From the NCBI RefSeq assembly GCF_036192275.1, contig NZ_CP108088.1, positions 6,139,501 to 6,203,500 of the forward strand: a stretch of DNA of 64,000 nt. Reading direction: 5' to 3'. This DNA is from Streptomyces sp. NBC_00250. GTDB lineage: Bacteria > Actinomycetota > Actinomycetes > Streptomycetales > Streptomycetaceae. The position numbers were made by a program, and so were the translations under genes. Position 1 is the first letter of the stretch. Each line of letters begins with the position of its first letter. This document shows, piece by piece, positions 44,318 through 54,789 of the stretch. The notes under the pieces were generated by a model. The model was not told the DNA's origin, made no database searches, and saw nothing but the letters and a program-made list of their open reading frames with translations.

Positions 44318-44337
44318 GCGTTCAAGACTTGAACGCA
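44317..44337. promoter_or_regulatory. 21-bp palindrome upstream of ppdK
   Basis: Perfect 10-bp arms TGCGTTCAAG and CTTGAACGCA around one central A, starting at the last T of the dus terminator and 221 bp before the ppdK start. The even-handed symmetry argues for a dimeric regulator. The regulator is unknown. Confidence 0.6.
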
Positions 44338-44557
44338 AGTGCTCGTATGCGCGCTCATGTGAGCGACTTCCCTCTGGTTTGGGTCATGTCGTCTTCGGGG
44401 TCTGAAACCGGAAGCTACTTCTCGGTTACTTTCGAAGTGCTGGCGGACGGGTGGTTAAGGCCACGTGACCGCTAGGCGTACCTCCCCAGAAGCCTTCGAT
44501 CTGGGTATGTTCCTCGCCGTCAGGGCAGCCAACCGAGTCATCGAGGAGTCGGGACCC

Positions 44558-47269
<2,712 letters not shown>

Positions 47270-47419
47270 GTCCTGCTGAACGGGGGGTCAGGAGCGGCGG
47301 TCGGGCCCTCCTGAACCCCCGTTCAGCAGCGGGAATCACGGAACCACCCCGGTACCACCGGGGTCGTCGTCGGTCATCTCTCCACCCTCACCGACGGGCG
47401 GCGGCTCCGGAATCACAGA

Positions 47420-47459
47420 GACGGGACGGACACCTTTGTGCGGAGGTGTCCGTCCCGTC
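47420..47459 (+). terminator. 16-bp terminator downstream of ppdK
   Basis: GACGGGACGGACACCT / AGGTGTCCGTCCCGTC with an 8-nt loop, followed by GTTTGTTTGTT. It lies 150 nt after the ppdK stop. Confidence 0.88.
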
Positions 47460-47836
47460 GTTTGTTTGTTGAGCGGATGTGAGTAGTTGTTCAATTGCGC
47501 CTGATTGAATTATTGGCCATTGAACTTCTTCGCTTCCTCACCGCAAAGAATGGTGCGGGCGCGACCTCCGGATCCCCACCCGGAGGCCGCGCCCTTTACC
47601 GATGCCGGGCAGGTGAGCCGCAACCTCGCCGACCGCCGCCGGACGGGCAAAGCCCCCCACGGTCTTCACCACGTCACCTCGGTCCTGAAGGTTTCCTGCC
47701 CGACCCGTACAGCTTTTCGGTTCCGCCCCGATTGCCGCGATGCTTTTCAACTGTGGCTGAAACACCCTGGTAACGTGCTGTGATGCTGTGCATACTCGTC
47801 GTCGGGGGTGGTTGCGAGTGCACAGGTGGGGACGTC
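47460..47836. other. 377-bp gene-free, locally AT-rich region with a second hairpin
   Basis: No convincing ORF is seen. Bases 47480-47530 are unusually AT-rich and contain GTTCAAT (47489-47495), ATTGAAT (47504-47510) and ATTGAAC (47519-47525), which can pair alternatively. A GC-rich hairpin follows, GGGCGCG-A-CCTCCGG / CCGGAGG-C-CGCGCCC (47557-47594), ending in TTT. This could be a small RNA with its terminator. The promoter of the next gene occupies the right end (TAACGT at 47771). Confidence 0.45.
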
Positions 47837-48859
47837 ATGCTGCGGATTCATTTCACCGGAAACGACTTGGCGGGGGTGCGGACCGCCGCCCGGCCCGATG
47901 TTCTGTGGGAAACGATTCTGAGTTTTCACCGTTTAAGGGACCGGCGCGGCCCCGTCGTCTTCGGAGAATGGCGCTCCGAAACCCGGATGCGGCTCGGCGG
48001 TGAGACCCGTCTCCTCGCGGCTCTCGTCCCCAGCCGCGGCTATTTTCCCGACTTCCTGACGCCTCCGGAGGGCGTCCACGGGCTCGACGAGGGCCTCCAG
48101 GCGATCCGTGCCACCGACGCCGGCCGACTGCGCGGCGAGCTCTCGCTGCTCGCCGCCGACCGGTCCGGCGGGCGGACCGTACCCCATTCGCTGCGTGCCC
48201 TCGCCGACGGCGGCGCGGAGCCCTTCGACCGGCTCGTGGGGGCGCTGCGGAGCTATCACCGGGCCGCCGTGGAGCCGTACTGGCCGCACATCCGGGCCCG
48301 CGTCGAGGCCGACCGGGCCCGCCGCGGCCGGGCGCTCCTGGACGGCGGCGCCGACGAGCTCCTCGCCTCGCTGCCGCCGATGCTGCGCTGGCGCGCGCCC
48401 GTCCTGGAGGCCGACTACCCGGTCGACCGGGACGTCCACCTCGACGGGCGGGGACTGCTGCTGCAGCCCTCGTACTTCTGCCGGGGGACCCCCGTCGTGC
48501 TGCGCGATCCCGCGCTGCCGCCGGTCCTCGTCTACCCGGTCACCCACGGCGAGGCGCCGACCGTCCGCGCGCCCGGCGGCTCCTCGCTCGCCAAGCTGGT
48601 CGGCCAGACCCGCTCGGCCGTCCTGCACGCCATCGGCGACGGCGGTACGACGAGCGAACTCGCCCGCCGGGCCGGGGTGTCGCTCGCCTCGGCGAGCCAG
48701 CACGCGGGCGTCCTGCGCGAGGCCGGGCTCATCGCGACCCTGCGCCACGGCAACGCGGTCCTGCACACACTGACGCCGTTGGGCGCCGCCCTGCTCGGCG
48801 GCGCCCAACGGACGGTGGATCTGCGGGTCTACGCGCGAAACGGGCCCGCCGCGTCGTAG
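47837..48859 (+). CDS. DUF5937 / ArsR-type winged-helix regulator
   Basis: 340 residues from ATG 47837 (MLRIHFTGNDLAGVR...). An N-terminal DUF5937 region (about 1-235) contains PVVFGEWRSETRMRLGG and PSRGYFPDFLTPPEG. The C-terminal ArsR-like winged helix (about 255-325) has KLVGQTRSAVLHAIGDGGTTSELARRAGVSLASASQHAGVL, read in parts. GGTGGGG precedes the start. A leaderless alternative at ATG 47783 (TAACGT 6 nt upstream) would add 18 residues including three Cys (LVVGGGCECTGG). Target unknown. Its last codons form the first unit of the repeat at 48835. Confidence 0.85.
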   Translation: MLRIHFTGNDLAGVRTAARPDVLWETILSFHRLRDRRGPVVFGEWRSETRMRLGGETRLLAALVPSRGYFPDFLTPPEGVHGLDEGLQAIRATDAGRLRGELSLLAADRSGGRTVPHSLRALADGGAEPFDRLVGALRSYHRAAVEPYWPHIRARVEADRARRGRALLDGGADELLASLPPMLRWRAPVLEADYPVDRDVHLDGRGLLLQPSYFCRGTPVVLRDPALPPVLVYPVTHGEAPTVRAPGGSSLAKLVGQTRSAVLHAIGDGGTTSELARRAGVSLASASQHAGVLREAGLIATLRHGNAVLHTLTPLGAALLGGAQRTVDLRVYARNGPAAS

Positions 48860-49012
48860 GTCCGGCGCGAAACGGGGCCGCGCGGCACGGGTCCGCGCGA
48901 AACGGGCCCGCGCCGCGCCGTGGGTGTCACGCGCGGAACGGGCCCGTCGCGTCGTGGCCGTCAGTCGCGGAAGGGCCCGTCGCCGGGCGGCCGTCAGGTG
49001 CGGAACGGGCCC
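48835..49012. repeat. Six degenerate copies of a ~33-bp repeat between convergent genes
   Basis: The core GCG(A/G)AA(C/G)GGGCCCG, with variants, starts at 48835, 48867, 48897, 48933, 48967 and 49000 (spacings 32, 30, 36, 34, 33). The first copy is the last codons of the DUF5937 gene and the last is the final codons (GPFRT) of the DUF839 gene on the other strand, so the array fills the entire gap between them. Confidence 0.85.
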
Positions 49013-50151
49013 GTCACCTCGTAGGTGATGCCGCCGGAGGAACTGCCGCTGGTGCCCCGCTGGCTGGAGAAGTACAGCCGCGTGCCGTCGGGGGAGAAGG
49101 CGGGGCCGGTGATCTCCGAGGAGGACTGACCGCTGACCCGCAGGAACGGGGCGACGACGTCGTCCGGGGTGATCACGCAGATCTCCAGGTTGCCGCCGTC
49201 CTCGGCGACGAACAGGTCACCGGAGGAGGTGCCGGTGACGTTGTCGACACCCGTGAGCGGGGCGCCGCCGCCGACGACGAGCGAGTCGTCGTAGGCCAGC
49301 TCGTACGTGCCGGAGGCCAGGTTGACCTGCCAGACGCGGTTGTCGCCCTTGGTGGTGAACCAGACGGTGTCGTTCGCGTAGTAGCAGCCCTCGCCGCCGG
49401 TGAAGCGCTTGGCGCCGGAGACCTGGTTGCGGGTGGTGGTCGGGGAGCCGTCCGGGTCCGGCACGTTCTGCCAGGTGAAGGTGCCGGAGGTGGCGGTGGA
49501 GGCCTTGAAGACCTGGAGGGTGCCGGAGGAGAGGTTGCCCCAGGTGGTGGGGATGAAGCGGTAGAAGCAGCCGTCCGTCTCGTCCTCGGTCAGGTAGATC
49601 ACCTTGCGGACCGGGTCGGCGGCGGCGGCCTCGTGCTTGAAGCGGCCCATGGCGTCGCGGCGGTAGGCGGTGCCGCCCCACGGGTTCGACTCGTAGACGT
49701 AGCCGAGGGACACCTCCTCGCAGGAGAGCCAGGTGTTCCACGGGGTGGCGCCGCCGGCACAGTTCTGCCGGGTGCCGGAGAGGATGCGGTACGCGCCGGT
49801 GATCGTGCCGGACGCATCGAACTTCACCGCGCTCGCGCCGCCGCTCGGGTTGATCTCCGAGTTCGACACGTAGATCCAGCCCGTGCCGTCGACGAAGCAG
49901 GCGCCGCCGTCGGGGGCGTTGTGCCAGGTGTACGAGGTGCCCGGGACCGACTGGCCGGACCGGGCGATCACCCGGCTGGTGAACCCGGCGGGCAGCAGGA
50001 TGCCGTTGGCGTCCGCCGCGCCGAGTGCTCCGTACGGGCCCGCGCCCGGCTGGGCGGGGGCGGCGAAGGCCGCGCCGTGCCACAGGCTGCCGCCGAAGGC
50101 GGCGGCCGACGTGCCGATGACCGCTCCACGCAGGAAACTGCGTCGCTCCAC
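48994..50151 (-). CDS. TAT-exported DUF839 (PhoX-like) protein
   Basis: 385 residues. The start MERRSFLRGAVIGTSAAAFGG is a twin-arginine signal (first part read), cleavage near AFA-APAQ. The mature protein is a beta-propeller of the DUF839/PhoX type: NAPDGGACFVDGTGWIYVSNSE, LSCEEVSLGYVYE, EGCYYANDTVWFTTKGDNRVW (in parts), and a final ITGPAFSPDGTRLYFSSQRG. PhoX phosphatases are calcium/iron enzymes; whether this one is a phosphatase is uncertain because full metal ligands were not verified. It is monocistronic, with PHO-box-like repeats upstream at 50237. Confidence 0.82.
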   Translation of the reverse strand: MERRSFLRGAVIGTSAAAFGGSLWHGAAFAAPAQPGAGPYGALGAADANGILLPAGFTSRVIARSGQSVPGTSYTWHNAPDGGACFVDGTGWIYVSNSEINPSGGASAVKFDASGTITGAYRILSGTRQNCAGGATPWNTWLSCEEVSLGYVYESNPWGGTAYRRDAMGRFKHEAAAADPVRKVIYLTEDETDGCFYRFIPTTWGNLSSGTLQVFKASTATSGTFTWQNVPDPDGSPTTTRNQVSGAKRFTGGEGCYYANDTVWFTTKGDNRVWQVNLASGTYELAYDDSLVVGGGAPLTGVDNVTGTSSGDLFVAEDGGNLEICVITPDDVVAPFLRVSGQSSSEITGPAFSPDGTRLYFSSQRGTSGSSSGGITYEVTGPFRT

Positions 50152-50236
50152 GTCTCACTCCTGAGAAGGGTGGTGAACCGCCCCGCCACGCCGGTCGGGC
50201 GACGGGGTCGCGCGCTTCCGGAACCTAGGAGTACGG

Positions 50237-50265
50237 AATTGACTGTGCATCAACAAGCGGTGAAG
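50237..50265 (-). promoter_or_regulatory. PHO-box-like direct repeats upstream of the DUF839 gene (candidate)
   Basis: On the minus strand CTTCACC, GTTGATG and GTCAATT follow each other at exact 11-bp intervals (50265, 50254, 50243 downward), resembling the GTTCACC units recognised by PhoP. Only the first is a close match (6 of 7), so this is weak evidence. It is about 86 bp before the start. Confidence 0.3.
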
Positions 50266-50358
50266 GGGAAGCGGCGGCTACCCGGCGGGGCGTCGAGGTC
50301 GGTGCCGGGGGCGGACTTCGGGCCATGGCGGTCCCCGCACACCTGCTCGATCCGGTAC

Positions 50359-50438
50359 GCCTGCTCGCCTGCTCGCCTGCCCGCCTGCCCGCCTGCCCGC
50401 CTGCCCGGCGGCCTGGCGGCCCGGCGGCCCGGAGGCCG
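50359..50438. repeat. Two adjacent 8-bp tandem arrays upstream of the globin gene
   Basis: Six units of GCCTGCYC (50359-50406) are followed directly by GGCGGCCT, GGCGGCCC, GGCGGCCC and GGAGGCCG (50407-50438). The period stays at 8 bp throughout, which is not a multiple of 3, so the block is not coding. Confidence 0.9.
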
Positions 50439-50481
50439 GAGGCGGGGACCTTCGGCACTTGGGCGTCGACCGCCGGGACGG

Positions 50482-50487
50482 GACAAT
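50482..50487 (+). promoter_or_regulatory. -10 hexamer of the leaderless globin promoter
   Basis: GACAAT, 6 nt before ATG 50494, no ribosome-binding site. Confidence 0.55.
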
Positions 50488-50493
50488 GGACCC

Positions 50494-50943
50494 ATGAGCG
50501 CCAGCCGGGACATCCGTGATCGTGACGACCTCGACGTGTTGCTGCGCCGTTTCTACTCCGCCGCCTTCGCCGACCCGCTCATCGGGCCCTTCTTCACCGA
50601 GATCGCCGGGACCGACCTGGAGGCCCATCTGCCGCGCATCACCGACTTCTGGGAGCGCGCCCTCCTCCGTACCGCCGACTACGGGCGCGACGCCTTCGCC
50701 CCGCACGCCGCGCTCCACTCCGCCCGGCCCCTCACCGCCGCCCACTTCGGGCGCTGGGTGCAGCTCTGGCACGCCTGCGTCGACGGCCTCCACACCGGGC
50801 CCCGGGCCGAGCGGGCCAAGGCGCAGGGCGAGCGGATCGCGCTCGCCCTGCTGCGGCGGCTCGCCGGGCCCGGGGCGGACACGGCGGGCTCCGGCGGCGG
50901 GTTCGTACCCTTGGCGGCCCTTGAGCTGCGGTCGGTGGCCTGA
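50494..50943 (+). CDS. Group III truncated haemoglobin
   Basis: 149 residues. DLDVLLRRFYSAAFADPLIGPFF is the N-terminal globin signature (read in part), ITDFWERALLRTADY the C-E region, and FGRWVQLWHACVDGLHTGP contains the proximal-side segment; HxxLH with LWxxCVD is typical of group III (trHbP) rather than groups I/II. Likely a cytoplasmic haem protein involved in oxygen or nitric oxide chemistry; nitrite reductase genes lie about 4 kb away, which may or may not be relevant. The start at 50494 agrees with a leaderless promoter. Confidence 0.9.
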   Translation: MSASRDIRDRDDLDVLLRRFYSAAFADPLIGPFFTEIAGTDLEAHLPRITDFWERALLRTADYGRDAFAPHAALHSARPLTAAHFGRWVQLWHACVDGLHTGPRAERAKAQGERIALALLRRLAGPGADTAGSGGGFVPLAALELRSVA

Positions 50944-51055
50944 GCGCGAAAAATCTTCGGGAGAGCGATGAGTTACGGGCGGGACGCCCGTCTTACCTCT
51001 CGAAAGCGCCGGAACGCACCCAGCGGGCCGGCCGGCCGAAGGAAGAGAGCGCATC

Positions 51056-51469
51056 ATGGCCCCGCAGATGATCTTCGTGAACCTGCCCGTCAAGAGTGTC
51101 GACGCCAGCAAGGCCTTCTTCGAGAAGCTCGGGTTCTCCAGCAATCCGCAGTTCAGCGACGAGACCACCGCCTGTGTGGTCTTCAGCGACACGATCTTCG
51201 CGATGCTGCTCGAAGAGCCCAAGTTCACGTCGTTCATGGCGCCCGGCAAGGAGATCTCCGACGCGACCAAGACCACCGAGGTCCTGGTCACCCTCAGCGC
51301 CGAGAGCCGTGAGAAGTGCGACGAGCTGGCCGACGCCGCCCTCGCCGCCGGCGGCACCCCGGCCAAGGAGCCGATGAACCTCGGCTTCATGTACGGCCGC
51401 TCCTTCGCCGACCTGGACGGCCACCAGTGGGAGGTCTTCTGGATGGACCCGGCGGCCGCCCAGGGCTGA
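51056..51469 (+). CDS. VOC-family (glyoxalase-fold) protein
   Basis: 137 residues. MIFVNLPVKSVDASKAFFEKLGF and DLDGHQWEVFWMDP are the opening and closing strands of a vicinal-oxygen-chelate fold (first string read in part). The C-terminal Glu of WEVFW is a possible metal ligand. The family includes lyases, dioxygenases and resistance proteins; this subgroup is usually called lactoylglutathione-lyase-like with no proven reaction. A ribosome-binding site (GGAAGAGAG) precedes ATG 51056. Convergent with the SDR gene. Confidence 0.88.
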   Translation: MAPQMIFVNLPVKSVDASKAFFEKLGFSSNPQFSDETTACVVFSDTIFAMLLEEPKFTSFMAPGKEISDATKTTEVLVTLSAESREKCDELADAALAAGGTPAKEPMNLGFMYGRSFADLDGHQWEVFWMDPAAAQG

Positions 51470-51484
51470 GCCCGGCGCCCTGCG

Positions 51485-52246
51485 TCAGGCGGAGACGCCG
51501 CCGTCGATCACCAGGTCCGTGCCGACGGCGGAGCCGGCCGCGTCCGACGCGAGGTACAGCACGGCCGCCGCCACCTCGGCGGCGGAGGAGATCCGGCCCA
51601 GCGGCGACTCCTGCTTCATCCGGACCTCCCGCTCGGCCTCCGTCTCGCCGGGCCGCAGCGACATCGACGACTCCGAGGCGCCGGGGCTGACCGCGTTGAT
51701 CCGGACCCCGTCGGCGATGTGGTCGAGGGCCGCGGCCCTGGTCAGCGCCGAGACGGCCGCCTTCGAGACCTGGTAGCCGAAGACTCCGGGGATCCGGACG
51801 TGCGGGCCCAGGTTCGACGCGATGTTCACGATCGCCCCGCCGCCGTGCGCCCGCATGTGCGCCACCTCGGCCTGCAGGGCGTGCAGCACCCCCGTGACGT
51901 TGATGTCGAGCAGCGTCTGCCAGTCGTCCAGGGGGAAGTCGGCGGCGCTGTGGCCGCCCCGGAAGACCCCCGCGTTGTTCACGGCCACGTCGAGACCGCC
52001 GAAGACCTCGACCGTACGCCGGACCAGCTCCCGTACGGACCCGGCGCTGGCGACGTCGGCGGTGACGGCCGCGGCGGTGCCCCCGGCGGCCTCGATCAGG
52101 CCGACCGTCCCCGCGAGGGGCTCGGCGGTACGGCCGGCGACGACGACCTTCGCGCCCTCGGCGGCGAAGGCGAGCGCGATGGCCCGGCCGAGCCCGGAAC
52201 CGGCCCCGGTGACGAGGACGACGCGGTCGGTGAAGCGTGCGGTCAT
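51485..52246 (-). CDS. Short-chain dehydrogenase/reductase
   Basis: 253 residues, classical SDR: cofactor motif VTGAGSGLGRAIA near residue 14, NNAG, catalytic Ser in NIASNLGPHV, YQVSK (Tyr and Lys), and the C-terminal PLGRISSAAEVAAAVLYLASDAA. The substrate is unknown. ATG 52246 selected by the usual MTARFTDRVVLVTGAG start. It lies 89 bp downstream of an MFS gene on the same strand; the gap holds a 9-bp tandem repeat. A TetR gene upstream may control both. Confidence 0.93.
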   Translation of the reverse strand: MTARFTDRVVLVTGAGSGLGRAIALAFAAEGAKVVVAGRTAEPLAGTVGLIEAAGGTAAAVTADVASAGSVRELVRRTVEVFGGLDVAVNNAGVFRGGHSAADFPLDDWQTLLDINVTGVLHALQAEVAHMRAHGGGAIVNIASNLGPHVRIPGVFGYQVSKAAVSALTRAAALDHIADGVRINAVSPGASESSMSLRPGETEAEREVRMKQESPLGRISSAAEVAAAVLYLASDAAGSAVGTDLVIDGGVSA

Positions 52247-52280
52247 GTCGGTCAACTCCCGTGTGTTCGCTTTTACTTGG

Positions 52281-52334
52281 CTTGCTGTGCCTGCTGTGCC
52301 TGCTGTGCCTGCTGTGCTTGCTGTGCTTGCTGTG
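52281..52334. repeat. Six 9-bp tandem repeats between the MFS and SDR genes
   Basis: Six head-to-tail copies of C(T/C)TGCTGTG occupy 52281-52334, right up to the MFS stop codon (52336-52338). The variants are only T/C at the second position, so the array looks young. Confidence 0.92.
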
Positions 52335-52335
52335 C

Positions 52336-53733
52336 TCACCGGGCTTGCTCGGTGCGGATCGTGGTGGCGGCGAGTGCCGCGAACAGGACGGCGGCCGCCG
52401 CGAGTGACACCGCGTCCCCGCCGAGGGTGAGCAGCGCGGCGAAGACCACGGTCGGGCCGAGCTCCATCGCCGTGTTCAGGACGCCGCCCGCCAGACCCGC
52501 CCGGTGCGCCGGGACGCCCTCGGTGGCCAGGACGGCGGCGGCCGCGAAGGACAGCGCGCCGCCGGCCGGCAGCAGGAGCAGGCCGGGGAGCAGCCCGTAC
52601 GCGTACGGGACGGAGGTGTCGAAGCCGGTCGCGGCGAGCAGTCCGAGCCCGGCCGCCGCCGTCGCGAGCCCGGCCGCGGTCACGCGCCGGGGGCCGTATC
52701 GCCCGATCAGCGGGCCCGCGAGCCGTCCCGAGCCGAGCAGGGCGACGGCGAAGGGCGCGAACGCGGCGGAGGCCGCCGGTGCGTTCCAGCCGCGCTGCTG
52801 CTGGAAGGAGAGCGAGAGCAGCACGAAGACGGTCGCCGTGCCGGCCGCCGTGAGGCCGATCGCCGCCAGGCCCAGGGCCCGCCGGCCGTCGCGCAGGAAG
52901 TCCGGCGGCAGGAGCGGGTCGGCGGTGCGTCGCTCCACGGCCCCGAACGCGGCCAGGAGGACGAGCCCGGCGAGGAGGGGTGCGAGGACCGGGGCGGAGC
53001 CCCAGGGGTGGGCGTCGGTGAGGACGAGCCCGTAACTGGCGAGCGTGATCCCGGCGGTGGCGAGCAGAGCGCCGGGGAGGTCGAGGGACCGGCTCTTCGT
53101 GGCCTTCCCGGTCGGCCTGCCGGGTTCGGCTCCGGGCAGCACGCGCGGCGCGAGGAGCAGGGCCACGAGGGTCACCGCCACCGGGACCGCGAACGTGCCG
53201 CGCCAGGACGTGGCCCCCGCGATCACCCCCGAGAGCAGGTTCCCCGCCGTCGCGCCGAGCACGGAGAGCCCGCCCCAGGTGGCCATCGCCCTGCCGTACG
53301 CGGCCGGTTCGGGGAACAGGGACCGGAGCAGCGCCATCGCCGCGGGGGCGACGAGCGCCGCGCCCACGCCCTGCCCGAACCGGGTGGCGAGCAGCGTCTC
53401 GTACCCGGTGGTGAGCGGCGCGAGGGCGGAGGCGGCGCCGAAGAGCAGCAGTCCGGTGGTGAGGATCCGGCGCCCGCCGAAGCGGTCCGCGAGGCGTCCG
53501 CCGAAGAGGAGCAGTCCGGCGAAAGTCAGCCCGTAGGCGGCGCTCAGCAGGATCAACTGGGGGCGGTCGAGCCGGAATTCGGCGCCGATGCGGGGGAGGG
53601 GCACGGCGAGTGAGGCGAGCGTGAAGATGAGCGTCATCTGTACGGCCCCGAGGAGCGCGAAGCCGCGCCGGGACGGTGGCCCCGTCTCCGCCGGTCGTTC
53701 GGCGACCGCCTCTGTCACGTGAAGTGTCCCCAC
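52336..53733 (-). CDS. MFS transporter
   Basis: 465 residues, 12 membrane segments. GGRLADRFGGRRILTTGLLL is motif A, and MATWGGLSVLGATAGNLLSG the motif C region. Related to sugar/drug MFS exporters. GTG start 53733 follows GGGGGATGG. Located with an SDR gene downstream and a TetR gene upstream on the same strand; a TGTAC-N6-GTACA palindrome (53746-53761) lies in front of the start, so repression by that TetR protein is likely. Confidence 0.88.
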   Translation of the reverse strand: MGTLHVTEAVAERPAETGPPSRRGFALLGAVQMTLIFTLASLAVPLPRIGAEFRLDRPQLILLSAAYGLTFAGLLLFGGRLADRFGGRRILTTGLLLFGAASALAPLTTGYETLLATRFGQGVGAALVAPAAMALLRSLFPEPAAYGRAMATWGGLSVLGATAGNLLSGVIAGATSWRGTFAVPVAVTLVALLLAPRVLPGAEPGRPTGKATKSRSLDLPGALLATAGITLASYGLVLTDAHPWGSAPVLAPLLAGLVLLAAFGAVERRTADPLLPPDFLRDGRRALGLAAIGLTAAGTATVFVLLSLSFQQQRGWNAPAASAAFAPFAVALLGSGRLAGPLIGRYGPRRVTAAGLATAAAGLGLLAATGFDTSVPYAYGLLPGLLLLPAGGALSFAAAAVLATEGVPAHRAGLAGGVLNTAMELGPTVVFAALLTLGGDAVSLAAAAVLFAALAATTIRTEQAR

Positions 53734-53745
53734 GACCCATCCCCC

Positions 53746-53761
53746 TGTACTTGACCGTACA
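53746..53761. promoter_or_regulatory. TGTAC-N6-GTACA palindrome upstream of the MFS gene
   Basis: Perfect 5-bp arms spaced by TTGACC, 13 bp before the MFS GTG. The neighbouring TetR-family regulator ends 50 bp upstream. Position at the transcription start region fits a repressor site. Confidence 0.55.
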
Positions 53762-53810
53762 TTCCATAATTATCGCCGAGGAATGGGCGCCCCCCGTGGG
53801 CGCCCATTCC

Positions 53811-54395
53811 TCAGTCCAGCAGGCCCAGCGCCTGTTCCGCCGCGTCCCTGACCCTGGCCGGGTCGCTCGACGCCTTGCCGACCACCCGGATCCCCTGGAG
53901 CAGGACCAGGAGCATCCGCGCCAGGGCCCGCGGGTCCCGGTCGGCCGGGAGCTCGCCCCCGGCGCGGGCCCGGGTGAGCGCCGCGTACAGGAGCGTCTCG
54001 ACCTGCTCCCAGCTGAGCTCGACCCGGCGGGCCACCGCCGTGTCGTGCGGACCCAGTTCCGCCGCCGAGTTGGTGACGAAACAGCCGTTCAGGCGCTCCC
54101 CGTCGGCCGACGCCTCGGCGGCGAACCGCCGTACGAGCGTGCGGACGGCCGGCAGGGCCGGGCCCGGCGCCGACAGCTCCTCGACGAGCCGCGGATCGCG
54201 GGTCTCCAGGTAGCGGTCCATCGCCTTCAGGTACAGATCGTGCTTGTTCCCGAAGGTCGCGTAGATGCTGGCCCGGCCGACGCCGAGGCGCTCCACGAGG
54301 TCCGACATCGTCGTCGCCTCGTAGCCGCGCGCCCAGAACAGTTCGAGCGCGGCCTGGAGCGCGGCGTCGGGATCGAATTCCTTGGTCCTGGCCAC
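53811..54395 (-). CDS. TetR-family transcriptional regulator
   Basis: 194 residues from GTG 54395. HTH: PDAALQAALELFWARGYEATTMSDLVERLGVGRASIYATFGNK, read in segments, about 8-50; the C-terminal TetR_C domain has NGCFVTNSAAELGPHD. A TACGGT hexamer 6 nt before the GTG suggests a leaderless mRNA; a longer frame from 54431 is less likely. It is followed on the same strand by an MFS and an SDR gene, its probable targets, and is downstream of nirD. Confidence 0.9.
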   Translation of the reverse strand: MARTKEFDPDAALQAALELFWARGYEATTMSDLVERLGVGRASIYATFGNKHDLYLKAMDRYLETRDPRLVEELSAPGPALPAVRTLVRRFAAEASADGERLNGCFVTNSAAELGPHDTAVARRVELSWEQVETLLYAALTRARAGGELPADRDPRALARMLLVLLQGIRVVGKASSDPARVRDAAEQALGLLD

Positions 54396-54432
54396 AGAGA
54401 GACCGTACGACTGTCTGGAACGATCGGTCAAG

Positions 54433-54789
54433 TTAGTTCAGGCGTACCGGGAACACCGTCACCGTCACCTCGTCGTCGTCCAGGCACCGGCCCGTCTCCA
54501 GGTCGAAGCGCTGCTTCAGGAGCGGCGAGGCCACGAACGGCCGCCCGTCCGCCGATCCGACCAGCCCCCGGGAGAGCACCTGCGCCCCCGAGAACGGGTC
54601 GCGGTTGTCGATCGCGTACACGCGGCCCGACCGGTCCCGGAAGACCGCCACCTGCCGGCCGTCCGGCAGCAGTGCCGCCACGCCCCGGCCCGGGGTCAGC
54701 CGGGCCTCCTCGCAGACCGCCACCCAGGAGTCGGGGGAGGGGGAGATTTCGAGCGTCGTCGTGAGAGTCGTGGTCGTGAGGGTCGTCAT
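54433..54789 (-). CDS. nirD: Nitrite reductase small subunit
   Basis: 118 residues. Rieske-like fold without all cluster ligands, as usual for NirD: WVAVCEEARLTPGRGVAALL, VFRDRSGRVYAIDNRDPFSGA and SPLLKQRFDLETGRCLDD. With NirB it forms the NADH-dependent assimilatory nitrite reductase. The N-terminal stretch MTTLTTTTLTTTLEIS is a low-complexity Thr/Leu repeat encoded by repeated GACGACCCTC-like units. ATG overlaps the nirB stop (ATGA), so translation is coupled. Confidence 0.93.
   Translation of the reverse strand: MTTLTTTTLTTTLEISPSPDSWVAVCEEARLTPGRGVAALLPDGRQVAVFRDRSGRVYAIDNRDPFSGAQVLSRGLVGSADGRPFVASPLLKQRFDLETGRCLDDDEVTVTVFPVRLN

Noticed and set aside
44192..44337. tRNA gene or known riboswitch
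   Set aside because: The hairpins do not form a cloverleaf and no CCA-end or T-arm pattern is present; no established riboswitch consensus was recognised.
47495..47783. Two overlapping about 92-codon ORFs in the region after ppdK
   Set aside because: They overlap each other in different frames, run through a strong hairpin, and show no domain or consistent codon bias; treated as non-coding.
50359..50438. CRISPR-like array
   Set aside because: The repeat unit is only 8 bp with no spacers; it is a simple tandem repeat. No CRISPR array or cas gene was seen in the window.
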